DNA of 64,000 bases, taken from assembly GCF_008370325.1 (NCBI RefSeq), contig NZ_VNIP01000004.1:186001-250000 (forward strand), read 5' to 3'. The translations under genes were made by a program, and so were the position numbers. This DNA comes from Martinezella tropici (GTDB taxonomy: Bacteria; Pseudomonadota; Alphaproteobacteria; Rhizobiales; Rhizobiaceae). The notes under the pieces were generated by a model. That model was not told the DNA's origin, ran no database searches, and was given only the letters and a program-made list of their open reading frames with translations. Positions 33,328-42,934 of this stretch are shown one piece after another (within the stretch, counting starts at the first letter, position 1; each line of letters starts with the position of its first letter).

Positions 33328-34464
33328 TCAGGCGGAGACCGGCGGCAGCAGGGTGTTGAGGAATGGCAGGAATGCTGCCCCAAGCGCCACGCCGCCGCCA
33401 CGGAAGCTTGCGGGCTTCATCGGCGAAATCCATGGCGTCAGGAAGGGCCGCTTTGACGTGTCGCGCCGCTCGACGGAAAGCTGATGGATTAGCGCTTCGA
33501 TGACGCCTCTCGGCAGGTCGCTGCCGATCATGATGATACTCGGCGCGATGAAGCCGGCAATTGCGATGATCGGGTCGAGCAGGTGGCTTGCCGCCTCGCG
33601 GATCCATTGTGCCAGCAGCGGAGAAGACGGCTCCTGGCCCTCCAAAAGGCGGGCGAATTCGTCATCACCGATGAGGGCGCGCAGGGCGGCGAAGCCGACA
33701 ACGGTGCTCAACGGGACATTGTCGGGGCCGGTGCGCATGTCGCCGATATTGCCGGCGCGCCCGTGGACACCCGAATAGGGAATGCCGCGAACGAGGAAGC
33801 CGGCCTGGACATCGTCATCGACGATGATCATCGCCAGCCCCCCTTCGGGGGCGGGCGTGCCGATCGTCCGTTCGGCGAGCAAGCTTGCCGTGCACTCGTT
33901 CTCGACATAACTGCGCGGAAGTTTTAACGCCGCATCAAGCGCGCCCGTCTCTTCCGCGGTCCAGTCATTCGAGCCGATCCCGACGCCGATGATCGGCAGG
34001 CCGGCATGGCGGCCGATCATGGCTTCGATGGTCGAAAGGACGGATTCTACTCTCGTCGTTCGAACGAGGGTGAAATAAACACGGTCGTGAACCTGGCCGC
34101 TGAGATCGACGAGGACGGCCTCGCCCCGGCTTTGACGGACCCGGACGCCGATCGAGAAGGCGCCCTCGGGCCGCAGGGCAAATTCGGTCGCGGTCGCGCC
34201 GCTGCCCGCACCGTTGCGGCGATACGACGTCACCAATCCTTCCTCGCCAAGGCGGCGCAGGATGTTGGTAATCCCCGGACCAGTCAGCCCGGAGTGCCGG
34301 CCAAGCTCCATGCGGGTCAATGGGCCGTGGCGGCGGATTGCCTCCAGGATGACGCGGATATTTCTGTCGGCGATTTCTCCCGACCGCAGACCAAGTGTTT
34401 TCCCCCGCGTAACGTCCGTTTCCTCCGGCGGACGCCGCCGCGGCCCGGATCGAAGATACCGCAT
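33328..34464 (-). CDS. ROK-family transcriptional regulator
   Basis: 378 residues. N-terminal winged helix about 35-95 (LTRMELGRHSGLTGPGITNI), then a ROK domain (VLVDLSGQVHD, YVENECTASLLAE, GIPYSGVHGRAGNIGDM). The zinc-binding cysteine motif is absent and the ATP-site residues look eroded, consistent with a pure sensor. Candidate regulator of the mannosidase/ABC genes on either side. Confidence 0.88.
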   Translation of the reverse strand: MRYLRSGPRRRPPEETDVTRGKTLGLRSGEIADRNIRVILEAIRRHGPLTRMELGRHSGLTGPGITNILRRLGEEGLVTSYRRNGAGSGATATEFALRPEGAFSIGVRVRQSRGEAVLVDLSGQVHDRVYFTLVRTTRVESVLSTIEAMIGRHAGLPIIGVGIGSNDWTAEETGALDAALKLPRSYVENECTASLLAERTIGTPAPEGGLAMIIVDDDVQAGFLVRGIPYSGVHGRAGNIGDMRTGPDNVPLSTVVGFAALRALIGDDEFARLLEGQEPSSPLLAQWIREAASHLLDPIIAIAGFIAPSIIMIGSDLPRGVIEALIHQLSVERRDTSKRPFLTPWISPMKPASFRGGGVALGAAFLPFLNTLLPPVSA

Positions 34465-34553
34465 AACCGACTTCCCTGAGCGCCTTCATGCTTGTGTAAC
34501 ACGGCAAATGTCGACGCCCCTAACTATTTTCCAATCGGCTCTTGCAAGCTGCG

Positions 34554-34579
34554 GAAAAGCCCAACGAGTCGGGCTTTTC
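34554..34579. terminator. Bidirectional terminator-like hairpin between divergent genes
   Basis: GAAAAGCCC (34554-34562), an 8-base loop, and GGGCTTTTC (34571-34579) form a perfect 9-bp stem; the 3' arm ends in TTTT on either strand. It lies in the leader region of two divergent genes, where no protein gene needs a terminator, so it may end a small RNA or act as an attenuator. Confidence 0.5.
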
Positions 34580-34791
34580 GCCAGATCCAGCGTTTTCGAG
34601 CTATCCGGAATTGGAGCGGGTTTAGAGCTAGCCAATCGGACGATTTGTCTGTCTATTGACCCATTGGTTCTGCCCATGTGGCTGTGGCATCGTAAATTGG
34701 CTTAGCTCACATACTGCTTATATGGGAATTTACTCAGTCTTGGGTTGGCGCCATTCTTCCTGTCGATAGCGATTTGCAGGAGGATGTCACC

Positions 34792-35022
34792 ATGCCTGTT
34801 GATAGTGAGCTTTTCGAAACATCGGCCGGAAAACATATGGTTTCCCCAGGCATGATCCCTTTAACCCATCCGTGTGCCGCCACGACAAGACGCAAATCCG
34901 AAAACGTGCTGCGTTTAAAAGCTGATGGCAGATCAACCGATGATATAGCAAGAGAGGCTGGTGTCAGCCGAGCGACCGTAACCAGAATCTTGCGCTATGT
35001 TGAGAGAGCGGCCGCTAGTTAG
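34792..35022 (+). CDS. Small HTH protein (76 aa)
   Basis: ATG at 34792 follows AGGAGG by 8 nt. The C-terminal half (LRLKADGRSTDDIAREAGVSRAT, with the remaining residues forming the recognition helix VTRILRYVE) is a resolvase/Hin-like helix-turn-helix; the N-terminal 40 residues are featureless. Resembles the DNA-binding tail of a serine recombinase or a small stand-alone regulator. Target unknown. Confidence 0.6.
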   Translation: MPVDSELFETSAGKHMVSPGMIPLTHPCAATTRRKSENVLRLKADGRSTDDIAREAGVSRATVTRILRYVERAAAS

Positions 35023-35774
35023 CTGAGGTCTGACGCAGCGAAAGGTGGTGGAAGTTCCCGAGCCTGTCCGGTCGCAGTCTGGCGATCCGCACCATCGACG
35101 CCGCATCCTGCAACAGTTGCGAACTTAAAATGCATGCTCTGAGCAATGCTTCGACCAACCGTGCATTATCCAGTCGACCACGGATTGCCGGACATGCGAG
35201 AAGCACGCCAGCTTCCGAAGTTTCGCCCACCGTTCGTAAGCCATGTCATGCGCCGTTACACGGTAGTGGCCGTCGAGCTCAGGAATGATCTTGTCAACGA
35301 ACATGTTGCGCTGATCTCCCGAAGCATCTTAGAGCACTGCCGGCCGAGCTTCTCGGCGATGATCCCAACGGCGAACCGCAAATCCTATCTCCTAGCTATC
35401 ACCTGTTCCCGGGCGCAGCCCCCAAAAACAAGCGTGATGATGTGCCCCCAAGGTAAGCGGGATCTCTCGGACTGCGCAAGCGTGCAAAGCGCATGCGGAG
35501 CATAGGCTGGCAAGCACTCGAAGCGCCCAGAGCAGAGGAAGCTTTAAGGGAGCATTCCGACGGAATATGGAAGTTTTTGGAGGATTGACCGAGATACCGC
35601 CAGCCAAAAACTCTAGCAACTTATTCTTGGCCGCTTGACGCGAAAACAAAGTTACTTAATCTAAAATTCGGTGATGCGATCCCTCCTGGAGGAGACGGGA
35701 CGTGGCGCTTGCGACCTGTTCGCGTTGATATGTTCTCCCCGCCATCAGTTGCCGATTTTCCGATAGGACCCGCC
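35023..35774. other. 750-bp stretch without a supported gene
   Basis: Only short, unconvincing ORFs on both strands, none with a clear ribosome site or recognised motif. The left half has coding-like composition and may be a decayed gene; the right end carries the mannosidase promoter and an operator-like palindrome. Confidence 0.45.
35647..35663. promoter_or_regulatory. Candidate operator, copy 2
   Basis: CAAAGTTACTTAATCTA, whose reverse complement differs from copy 1 (31967-31983) only at the central base. The palindromic core AAGTTACTT is at 35649-35657, about 120 bp upstream of the alpha-mannosidase start. Confidence 0.55.
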
Positions 35775-38700
35775 ATGTCTCTCACCATTGCCCAACGCCT
35801 CGATCGCCTCAAGGTCCGCATAGCCGAGCTCGCCCATTGGCGCGACAGACAGAGCCGAGAGATCGACGGCTGGACGTTTGATGGCGAGCCGATCGCGCAT
35901 CGTCAGGACTGGCCGCACCGCAAGGGAATGGTTCGTTTCGCCGCGGCGGCAAAGGCTCCGCATGACTGGCCACTTGAGCAGACCCGTCTGCAGCTCGATC
36001 TTGGCGGCGAAAGCCTGCTGACCTTGCGCTATCTCGATGACCGAACCGAGACCTTCGGACTGGATCCCTATCACCAGGAGTTTCCGATCAGGGATAGGGC
36101 CTTCTCGATCGCGACCGAGAGCGTTGCTCGGTTCCCTTTTGGGGAGCCGAACCGGGCTCCACGGTTGAACAAGGCGCGGCTGATCTGGCTGGATGAGCCG
36201 GTCCACCGGCTGCATCTCCTGTTGCAACAGATCGCCGAGGCTGCCGATGTGCTCGACGGTCACGAAGCCGTGCCACATCTCATCGATGCGGCGGAACGGG
36301 CATTGCGCAGCCTCGATTGGCCTTCCGACACGGCTGCCTACATCGCGCGCGTATCAGGCGCGGAAATGCAGCAAAAGATATGGGAGTTGCCGGAACTTCA
36401 GGACAATCCAGCCGGCCTGAGCGAAGCTGAGAGCGCTTCTGCCTCAGCCGCCCATGATCGGCTGCTTGAGCAATTGAAAGAGCTTCAGAAGCGCTTTCCG
36501 CAAAACGGCGAACTGCTGCTGACCGGCCATGCCCATATCGATCTCGCATGGCTTTGGCCCTATGGCGAGACGCGCCGGAAGATGCGCCGCACCTTCAATA
36601 CGGCGCTTTCGCTGATGGAACGCTCCGACGATTTCCGCTTCAATCAATCGACCGCACATTATTACGCGCAGATGGAAGAGGATGATCCGGAGCTCCTCGA
36701 ACGGATCAAAAAGAAGGTGGCCGAAGGCAAGTGGGAAACCGTCGGCGGGATGTGGGTCGAGCCCGACACCAACATGCCGACGGGTGAGAGCCTCGCTCGC
36801 CAAGTGCTTTATGGGCAGCGCTATTTCGAAAAGCATTTCGGCCTGCGCCATACCGTCTGCTGGCTGCCGGATTGCTTCGGTTTTTCCGGTGCCCTGCCGC
36901 AGATCCTCCGGCTCGCAGGCATGAATAGCTTCTTCACGATAAAGGTGAACTGGAGCGAGACCAATCGCATCCCGTCCGACCTCTTCTGGTGGAAGGGGCT
37001 CGACGGCAGCAAGGTACTGACGCATACCTTCGACAATCCCATGCAAGGCTATAATGGCTTCGTGCAGCCGGATTGCTTCGTGCCGACATGGAGGAATTTC
37101 CGCGGCAAGACTAAGCACGACACATCGCTATTGGCTGTCGGCTACGGCGACGGTGGCGGCGGCGTCACGCCGGAAATGGTCGAGCGCGAAGTACAGCTGC
37201 GCGATTTTCCGGCAATCCCTAGAGCACGCTGGGGCACGGTGAAGGGCTATTATGACAAGGCGCATCGCACGGCGGCGGAAAAGGACCTGCCGGTATGGGA
37301 CGGAGAAATCTACCTCGAACTGCATCGCGCCACGCTGACGACGCAAAGCGGCGTCAAGCGCAAGCACCGCCAGGCCGAACGCGCGCTGATCACGGCCGAG
37401 ACGCTGGCTTCGCTCGCCCACATGCTCGGAGCTGCAAAACCGCAAAGCCTCGAAGCAGATTGGCGCACCGTCCTGAAGAACGAGTTTCATGACATCCTGC
37501 CCGGATCGAGCATTCGCGAGGTCTACGTCGATGCCGAGCGGGAACTTGATGGTGTGATCGACAATGCCAAGGCGGAGCAGGGCAAGGCGCTCAAGGCGCT
37601 ATCGGTCCATCTTCCGACAGGCGGCATCACGGACGCATTGATTGTCGTCAACCCGTCCCTTTCACCGCGGCCACTCACCGCCACACTGTCCGACGGAACG
37701 GACCTGTCATCCGCCGATCTTGTCGCGCCTCTTTCCGTCGCAATCTTCGACCGCAAGGTGCTCAACCCCGCCGGCATGCTGAAAGCCGACGCCCATCACC
37801 TTGAGAACGAGCATCTATCTGTTGTCATCGGCCAGGATGGGTCCGTGTCGAGCCTCGTTCACAAGGCGACGGGACGGGAGGCAATCGAAGGGGCTGCCAA
37901 TCAGCTCTGGGCCTATCCCGCCGACAAGCCCCGCAACTGGGATGCCTGGGATGTCGACGCCGATTATGCCGAAAAAGCTATCCGCCTCGATCAGCCCGAG
38001 AGCATCGCTCTGGTCGAGGAAGGGCAGCATCGTGCTGCGATCCGCGTCGTCTATCGATATCGCAACTCGGCCGTCACTCAGCTTTATGTTTTGACGGCCA
38101 ATGCCCGCCGGCTCGATATCGAGACGACGATCGACTGGCACGACCGGCGCACCCTGCTTAGGACCCTGAATCCGGTCGCCGTGCGTTCGCGCGTAGCGAC
38201 GTTCGAATGTGCCTTCGGCATCGTCGAGCGGCAGACGCATACGAACACCCCTTGGGAGCAGGCGATGTTCGAGGCAGCGGCCCATCGCTTCGTCGATCTC
38301 AGCGAACCCGGCTTCGGCGTCGCCTTGCTCAATAACGCCAAATACGGGCACAGTTCCCGCGGCAATGTCATCGGGATGAGCCTCGTGCGGTCACCGATCT
38401 ATCCCGATCCGCTTGCCGACGAAGGCCAGCAGAGTTTCACCTATGCGCTGATGCCGCATGAAGGCGCCTGGCATGAAGGAGGCGTTCTGCCGGAGGCGAT
38501 CGATCTCAACCAACCGCTCGTCACCATGGAGGCAAGCGGGCTTTCGCAGGGCACGCTCTCGCCTCTTGGCGTCGAGGGCATACCGGTTGCCTTCTCGGGC
38601 TTGAAACCGGCGGAGGAGGGCGAGGGCCTTGTCCTGCGGCTCTACGAGCCTGCCGGCCGGCGTGGCCGCCTGTCGCTGAACCTGGCGCCGGGATGGAAGG

Positions 38701-38801
38701 CATCAAGGCCGCTGAATATCCTCGAAGAGCCTATCGAACGCGAGGGACCCACCGACATCATGCCGTTCGAGATCCGGACGTGGAGGCTGCAGAGAAGCTG
38801 A
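35775..38801 (+). CDS. Alpha-mannosidase, glycoside hydrolase family 38
   Basis: 1008 residues. The GH38 metal site GHAHIDLAWLW (H254, D256) and the nucleophile motif WLPDCFGFSG (D366) are intact, followed by the middle helical domain and C-terminal beta domains. No signal peptide, so cytoplasmic: it would release mannose from imported alpha-mannosides. The start at 35775 is preceded by TAGGACC; an upstream ATG at 35730 in the same frame lacks a site. Shares an operator-like motif with the upstream ABC/dehydrogenase promoter, hinting that the transporter imports a mannoside. Confidence 0.93.
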   Translation: MSLTIAQRLDRLKVRIAELAHWRDRQSREIDGWTFDGEPIAHRQDWPHRKGMVRFAAAAKAPHDWPLEQTRLQLDLGGESLLTLRYLDDRTETFGLDPYHQEFPIRDRAFSIATESVARFPFGEPNRAPRLNKARLIWLDEPVHRLHLLLQQIAEAADVLDGHEAVPHLIDAAERALRSLDWPSDTAAYIARVSGAEMQQKIWELPELQDNPAGLSEAESASASAAHDRLLEQLKELQKRFPQNGELLLTGHAHIDLAWLWPYGETRRKMRRTFNTALSLMERSDDFRFNQSTAHYYAQMEEDDPELLERIKKKVAEGKWETVGGMWVEPDTNMPTGESLARQVLYGQRYFEKHFGLRHTVCWLPDCFGFSGALPQILRLAGMNSFFTIKVNWSETNRIPSDLFWWKGLDGSKVLTHTFDNPMQGYNGFVQPDCFVPTWRNFRGKTKHDTSLLAVGYGDGGGGVTPEMVEREVQLRDFPAIPRARWGTVKGYYDKAHRTAAEKDLPVWDGEIYLELHRATLTTQSGVKRKHRQAERALITAETLASLAHMLGAAKPQSLEADWRTVLKNEFHDILPGSSIREVYVDAERELDGVIDNAKAEQGKALKALSVHLPTGGITDALIVVNPSLSPRPLTATLSDGTDLSSADLVAPLSVAIFDRKVLNPAGMLKADAHHLENEHLSVVIGQDGSVSSLVHKATGREAIEGAANQLWAYPADKPRNWDAWDVDADYAEKAIRLDQPESIALVEEGQHRAAIRVVYRYRNSAVTQLYVLTANARRLDIETTIDWHDRRTLLRTLNPVAVRSRVATFECAFGIVERQTHTNTPWEQAMFEAAAHRFVDLSEPGFGVALLNNAKYGHSSRGNVIGMSLVRSPIYPDPLADEGQQSFTYALMPHEGAWHEGGVLPEAIDLNQPLVTMEASGLSQGTLSPLGVEGIPVAFSGLKPAEEGEGLVLRLYEPAGRRGRLSLNLAPGWKASRPLNILEEPIEREGPTDIMPFEIRTWRLQRS

Positions 38802-38912
38802 TAGCGGAAATCGGCCTCTATGGACCAGCCGGGATGGATGTTGTTCTCCATTTTACTTTTACGTAAGTGTCGCTAAAGTTCCTGGCAAATAACTATTCGC
38901 TGGGGAGGTCGA

Positions 38913-40553
38913 ATGGGCAGTTGCGCGGATGTCGTCGTCGTTGGGGCGGGCCTGTCTGGTCTTGTAGCTGCCTCGGAGCTGATTGAGCGTGGAAAACGGG
39001 TGATCCTCGTCGATCAGGAACCGCGGGCAAGCCTCGGCGGCCAAGCCTTCTGGTCTCTCGGCGGGCTGTTCATGATCGATACGCCAGAGCAACGGCGCAT
39101 GCGAATTCGCGACAGTATCGAACTTGCCCGCCAGGATTGGCTGGGCTCCGCCGCCTTCGACCGGGCCGAGGATTTCTGGCCGCGCGCCTGGGCGGACGCC
39201 TATCTCGATTTCGCCGCCGGCGAGATGCGTGGCTGGCTGCATGGGCTCGGCATGCGCTGGTTCCCCGTCGTCGGCTGGGCCGAGCGCGGCGGACGCCTTG
39301 CCCATGGCCACGGCAACTCCGTGCCGCGCTTTCATGTCACCTGGGGGACGGGTCCGGGGGTGATCGAGCCATTTGTGAAGCGGGTGCTGGCCGCCGAGAG
39401 GGAGGGAAAGATCGAGCTGTTGTTCCGCCGACGAGTGACGCGGCTGATCGGCGACGGCAGCGGCATTACCGGCGTGGAAGGCGAGATCCTGGCCGAGGAC
39501 AATATTCGGCGCGGTCAACAATCGAACCGCGATGTCGTCGGGGATTTTCGCATTCAGGGCGCCGTGATCGTGGCGAGCGGCGGCATCGGCGGCAATCCGG
39601 AACTGGTTCGCCGCGCCTGGCCTGCCGAACGCCTCGGTCCACCGCCGGAACGGATGCTGAGCGGGGTGCCTCACCATGTCGACGGCTTGATGATCGGCCA
39701 TGCCGAAGCGGCGGGCGCACGGCTCATCAACGGCGACAGGATGTGGCACTATACCGAGGGTATCCGCAACTGGGATCCTATCTGGCCGAACCATGGCATT
39801 CGTATCCTGCCAGGGCCGTCCTCTCTCTGGTTCGACGCCAATGGCAACCGTATGCCCGCCCCCTGCCTGCCGGGTTTCGACAGTCTTGCGACGCTAGAGC
39901 ATATCTGCAAGCTCGGGCATAGTTATAGCTGGTTCGTAACCACCCAGAAGATCATCAAGAAAGAGTTCGCGCTTTCGGGGTCCGAACAGAATCCCGATCT
40001 CACTGGCCGTGACATCGGCCTGCTCCTGCGCAGCCGGCTCGGCCGCTCGGCCCCTCCGCCGGTGGAAGCCTTCAAGGAGAAGGGCGAGGATTTCATCGTC
40101 GCCGAAACGCTGGAAGAACTGGTCGGCGGCATGAACCGCATCGGGGATTGTCCGGTCGACCCTGTCCATCTGCGCAGCCAGATCGAAGCCCGTGATCGCG
40201 AATTGGACAATCCCTTTGCCAAGGATGCCCAGATCGTTGCCCTGAGACAAGCGCGTGGCTATCTCGGTGATCGGTTCATGCGTACCGCACCGCCGCACCG
40301 GATCCTGGATCCAAAGGCGGGTCCCTTGATTGCCGTGCGTCTCAATATTCTCACCCGCAAATCCCTTGGCGGGCTCGAAACCGATCTGAACAGCCAGGCG
40401 CTCGGTCAGGGCGGCGCGCTCATACCGGGACTGTTCGCCTGCGGCGAAGCGTCAGGCTTCGGCGGCGGTGGATATCATGGCTACAATGCGTTGGAGGGAA
40501 CGTTCCTAGGGGGCTGCATTTTTTCGGGACGCAATGCCGGGCGCGCGGCATGA
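38913..40553 (+). CDS. FAD-binding dehydrogenase (KstD/fumarate-reductase flavoprotein type)
   Basis: 546 residues. N-terminal FAD dinucleotide-binding motif VVVVGAGLSGLVAASELIERG with the ribose-binding acidic end VILVDQE; GGQAFWSLGG; C-terminal GLFACGEASGFGGGGYHGYNALEG, the second FAD contact. Family members oxidise steroids or reduce fumarate-like substrates; the actual substrate is unknown. GGGGAGG upstream gives a strong start. Follows the mannosidase by 111 bp on the same strand and may be in the same transcript. Confidence 0.82.
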   Translation: MGSCADVVVVGAGLSGLVAASELIERGKRVILVDQEPRASLGGQAFWSLGGLFMIDTPEQRRMRIRDSIELARQDWLGSAAFDRAEDFWPRAWADAYLDFAAGEMRGWLHGLGMRWFPVVGWAERGGRLAHGHGNSVPRFHVTWGTGPGVIEPFVKRVLAAEREGKIELLFRRRVTRLIGDGSGITGVEGEILAEDNIRRGQQSNRDVVGDFRIQGAVIVASGGIGGNPELVRRAWPAERLGPPPERMLSGVPHHVDGLMIGHAEAAGARLINGDRMWHYTEGIRNWDPIWPNHGIRILPGPSSLWFDANGNRMPAPCLPGFDSLATLEHICKLGHSYSWFVTTQKIIKKEFALSGSEQNPDLTGRDIGLLLRSRLGRSAPPPVEAFKEKGEDFIVAETLEELVGGMNRIGDCPVDPVHLRSQIEARDRELDNPFAKDAQIVALRQARGYLGDRFMRTAPPHRILDPKAGPLIAVRLNILTRKSLGGLETDLNSQALGQGGALIPGLFACGEASGFGGGGYHGYNALEGTFLGGCIFSGRNAGRAA

Positions 40554-40800
40554 GGATCAGCCTATTGGGCGCGGTTCTTTCCGGTAGAGGCAATCCGCTC
40601 AATGCCATCGATATCGATGGTCTCTGCAGCCTTTGTCAGTGGCATCCATGTCGATGGGATGTCCGACGACACTGCGAGGGCATGCAGTCTCGTCGGACGT
40701 TGTAGTGATCGGTTCGGGGGTGGCGTCCGAGCCGACAGCGGAAACAATAGCGGCCACGACGGTTTAGTGAACCTACCCGAATGGACGGCTGGCCTGCGTC

Positions 40801-41664
40801 TCAGCGAGACAGGTCCGCACCGGGCGGTTTCCCGAATAGTTTTCGGTACTCCCGATTGAACTGCGACTGATTTTCGTAGCCAACCGCAAAGGCGACGGGT
40901 CCAATCTTGTCGACGCCCAGCTGCAGCCTTCGTCGTGCTTCGTGCAATCGCAGCCGTGTCCGGAATTGCAAGGGACTCATCGCGGTAGCGGCCTTGAATG
41001 CGCGATAATAGGAGGTCTGGCTCATGCCGGCGATATCAGCCAAGGTCGCGACATCGACCGGCTGATCGAAGTTGGCTTTGATCCAGGCGGTCGTGCGGGC
41101 GATGCGTGACAGGCGGGAATGTCCTATTCCGCTTTCGATGACCATGTCGCCGAGGCTGCCCTGGACGAGCCTATAGACAAGCTCGCGTTGAGCAAGCGGC
41201 GCCAGCGTCTCGATGTCCGTGGGCCGATCCAGCAGCCGTACCAGTCGCTCAAGAGGCTCCAAAATGTCGGCGGTGAGGCCGGCAATTGCGGCGCCCTTTG
41301 TCCTGGTCACCGATCTGCGCTCCCTTTTGCCTGCCACCAGCTCGGCAATGATCGCCGGATCGAGGTCAAACGTTATCGCATAGTGCGGGTGACCAGGGCT
41401 CGCCTCGGCAACACGCGCCGTCACCGGAAGATCGAGTACGACGACGAGATAGTCGTGCGGCCCGATTTCAATGTGCTGCCGATCCAGGATGAGCTCCTTT
41501 CGACCCTGCAGGACGACGCAAAGGCGCGGATCATAAAGGCTGCGGACCGGTTCGGTCGGTGCTTCGCTGCGAAAGAGCGTCAAACCCGGAACCGGCGTTT
41601 TTTGCTTGGGCGCGGCGCAATGAAAGCGCATCAACTCGATCAAGCTTTGTCGTGTGGTTTCCAT
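40801..41664 (-). CDS. AraC-family transcriptional regulator
   Basis: 287 residues: N-terminal AraC_N-type sensing domain (LYDPRLCVVLQGRKELILD, PHDYLVVVLDLPV) and a C-terminal double HTH (VATLADIAGMSQTSYYRAFK; VAFAVGYENQSQFNREYRKL). Divergent from a short-chain dehydrogenase, which it probably controls. The 247 bases downstream of it, up to the flavoprotein stop, hold nothing I can support. Confidence 0.92.
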   Translation of the reverse strand: METTRQSLIELMRFHCAAPKQKTPVPGLTLFRSEAPTEPVRSLYDPRLCVVLQGRKELILDRQHIEIGPHDYLVVVLDLPVTARVAEASPGHPHYAITFDLDPAIIAELVAGKRERRSVTRTKGAAIAGLTADILEPLERLVRLLDRPTDIETLAPLAQRELVYRLVQGSLGDMVIESGIGHSRLSRIARTTAWIKANFDQPVDVATLADIAGMSQTSYYRAFKAATAMSPLQFRTRLRLHEARRRLQLGVDKIGPVAFAVGYENQSQFNREYRKLFGKPPGADLSR

Positions 41665-41822
41665 CGCTTTTCCCGTCTTCTCGCGTCGTCGAGATCAAGA
41701 TAGGCCAGGATGGTAGGATTGTGCAAAGCTTCGAAAGGATCGGCCTAAGCCACCGTCATTGCCGAGCGTATCTCTTCCGCAAGCGAGATCACCATGATCG
41801 CAGCATTTGGAAGGATAATAGA

Positions 41823-42665
41823 ATGAGAGATCACCGATCGATATGGCTCATCAGCGGAGCCTCATCAGGACTTGGACGCGCGATTGCTCAGGCGGTGCTG
41901 GAGGCGGGCGATATCGCGATTGCAACCGCACGCGACCCGTCGACAATCCGCGAACTCGTTGAAAGATTTCCGGATCAGGTCGTTGCCGCGCGGCTTGACG
42001 TAACCGATCGCGCAACCATCGAGCAGGTGGTCGGCGAGGCCGAGCGGCGTTTCGGTCGGATCGATGTGCTCGTTAATGCGGCAGGCTACGGCTATCTCGC
42101 GGCGATCGAGGAGGGAGAGGATGTTGGGATACGCCGCCAATTCGAAACCAACGTCTTCGGTCTGCTTGATGTCACTAAGGCGGTGCTTCCGGGCATGCGC
42201 GCAAGGCGGTGCGGGTGCATCGTCAATCTTTCATCGCTCGGAGGATTGGTCGCATTCGCGGCAACAGGATATTATCATGCAACGAAATTTGCCGTCGAAG
42301 CGCTCTCGGAATCGTTGTCTTATGAAGTCGGGCCGCTCGGCATCAAGGTTCTGATCGTGGAACCCGGTGCCTTTCGCACCGATTGGGCTGGGCGTTCGAT
42401 GATCGAGTCCCCCGTCATCATCGATGACTATGCCGATACGGCGGGGATGAGGCGGACCGCAACGCGCGCGGTCTCTGGTTCGCAGCCGGGAGATCCAAAG
42501 AAGGCAGCGCAAGCGATCCTGAACGCGGTCAAAGCCGAGCAAACGCCGCTTCGGCTTCTCCTTGGGACATCCGCGCTAAAGGTCGCCAAGGCACGGATGG
42601 AGACGCTGAAGGCTGAATTCGAAGCCTTGGCCGAGGTGACGACAAGCGTTGACTTCGAAAGCTGA
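41823..42665 (+). CDS. Short-chain dehydrogenase/reductase (SDR)
   Basis: 280 residues, ATG after AAGGATAATAG. Classical SDR: cofactor motif SGASSGLGRAI (TGxxxGxG variant), NAAGYG, Ser of NLSSLGG, and YYHATK with the catalytic Tyr/Lys. Extended C-terminus of about 40 residues. NAD(P)-dependent carbonyl/alcohol oxidoreduction; substrate unknown. Pairs with the divergent AraC regulator. Confidence 0.93.
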   Translation: MRDHRSIWLISGASSGLGRAIAQAVLEAGDIAIATARDPSTIRELVERFPDQVVAARLDVTDRATIEQVVGEAERRFGRIDVLVNAAGYGYLAAIEEGEDVGIRRQFETNVFGLLDVTKAVLPGMRARRCGCIVNLSSLGGLVAFAATGYYHATKFAVEALSESLSYEVGPLGIKVLIVEPGAFRTDWAGRSMIESPVIIDDYADTAGMRRTATRAVSGSQPGDPKKAAQAILNAVKAEQTPLRLLLGTSALKVAKARMETLKAEFEALAEVTTSVDFES

Positions 42666-42934
42666 TGGCTTGCGCAACCGGCCATTTAAGGTCGTGCGAT
42701 AGTGCCTCGCTGGAAACGGCGTGGGTGATGTCCTCCTATAATTTGCCGCTGCGCAACGCTTTGCGGGAGTTACCGCTATGACCTGCGTCGAAAAGAACGC
42801 TTATAATTGTAATGAAACAATATACAGATTGACATGATCCATTACCTCTTTCACGCTGATGCCATGAACATCCAGCGCGAGAGAGGAATGAAAATCGTGA
42901 TGGTATCGCTCACAGAGAAGCACCGGTGCACGCC
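42666..42934. promoter_or_regulatory. Promoter and leader of the ectoine operon
   Basis: AT-rich 269-bp gap. Contains TATAAT-like sequence (42801-42807), the small palindrome TTGT-N6-ACAA (42807-42820), and GATCCATTAC (42836-42845), which resembles half of the inverted repeat at the enuR start. A 24-codon ORF (42864-42938) ends in an ATGA overlap with eutB. Confidence 0.4.

Noticed and set aside
35015-35230. Minus-strand 71-codon GTG frame
   Set aside because: Weak start, no motif, and it overlaps the end of the small HTH gene; not enough support.
38850-38875. ACTTTTACGTAAGT as a third copy of the ROK-type operator
   Set aside because: Contains TTACGTAA rather than AAGTnACTT and does not align with the two 17-bp copies.
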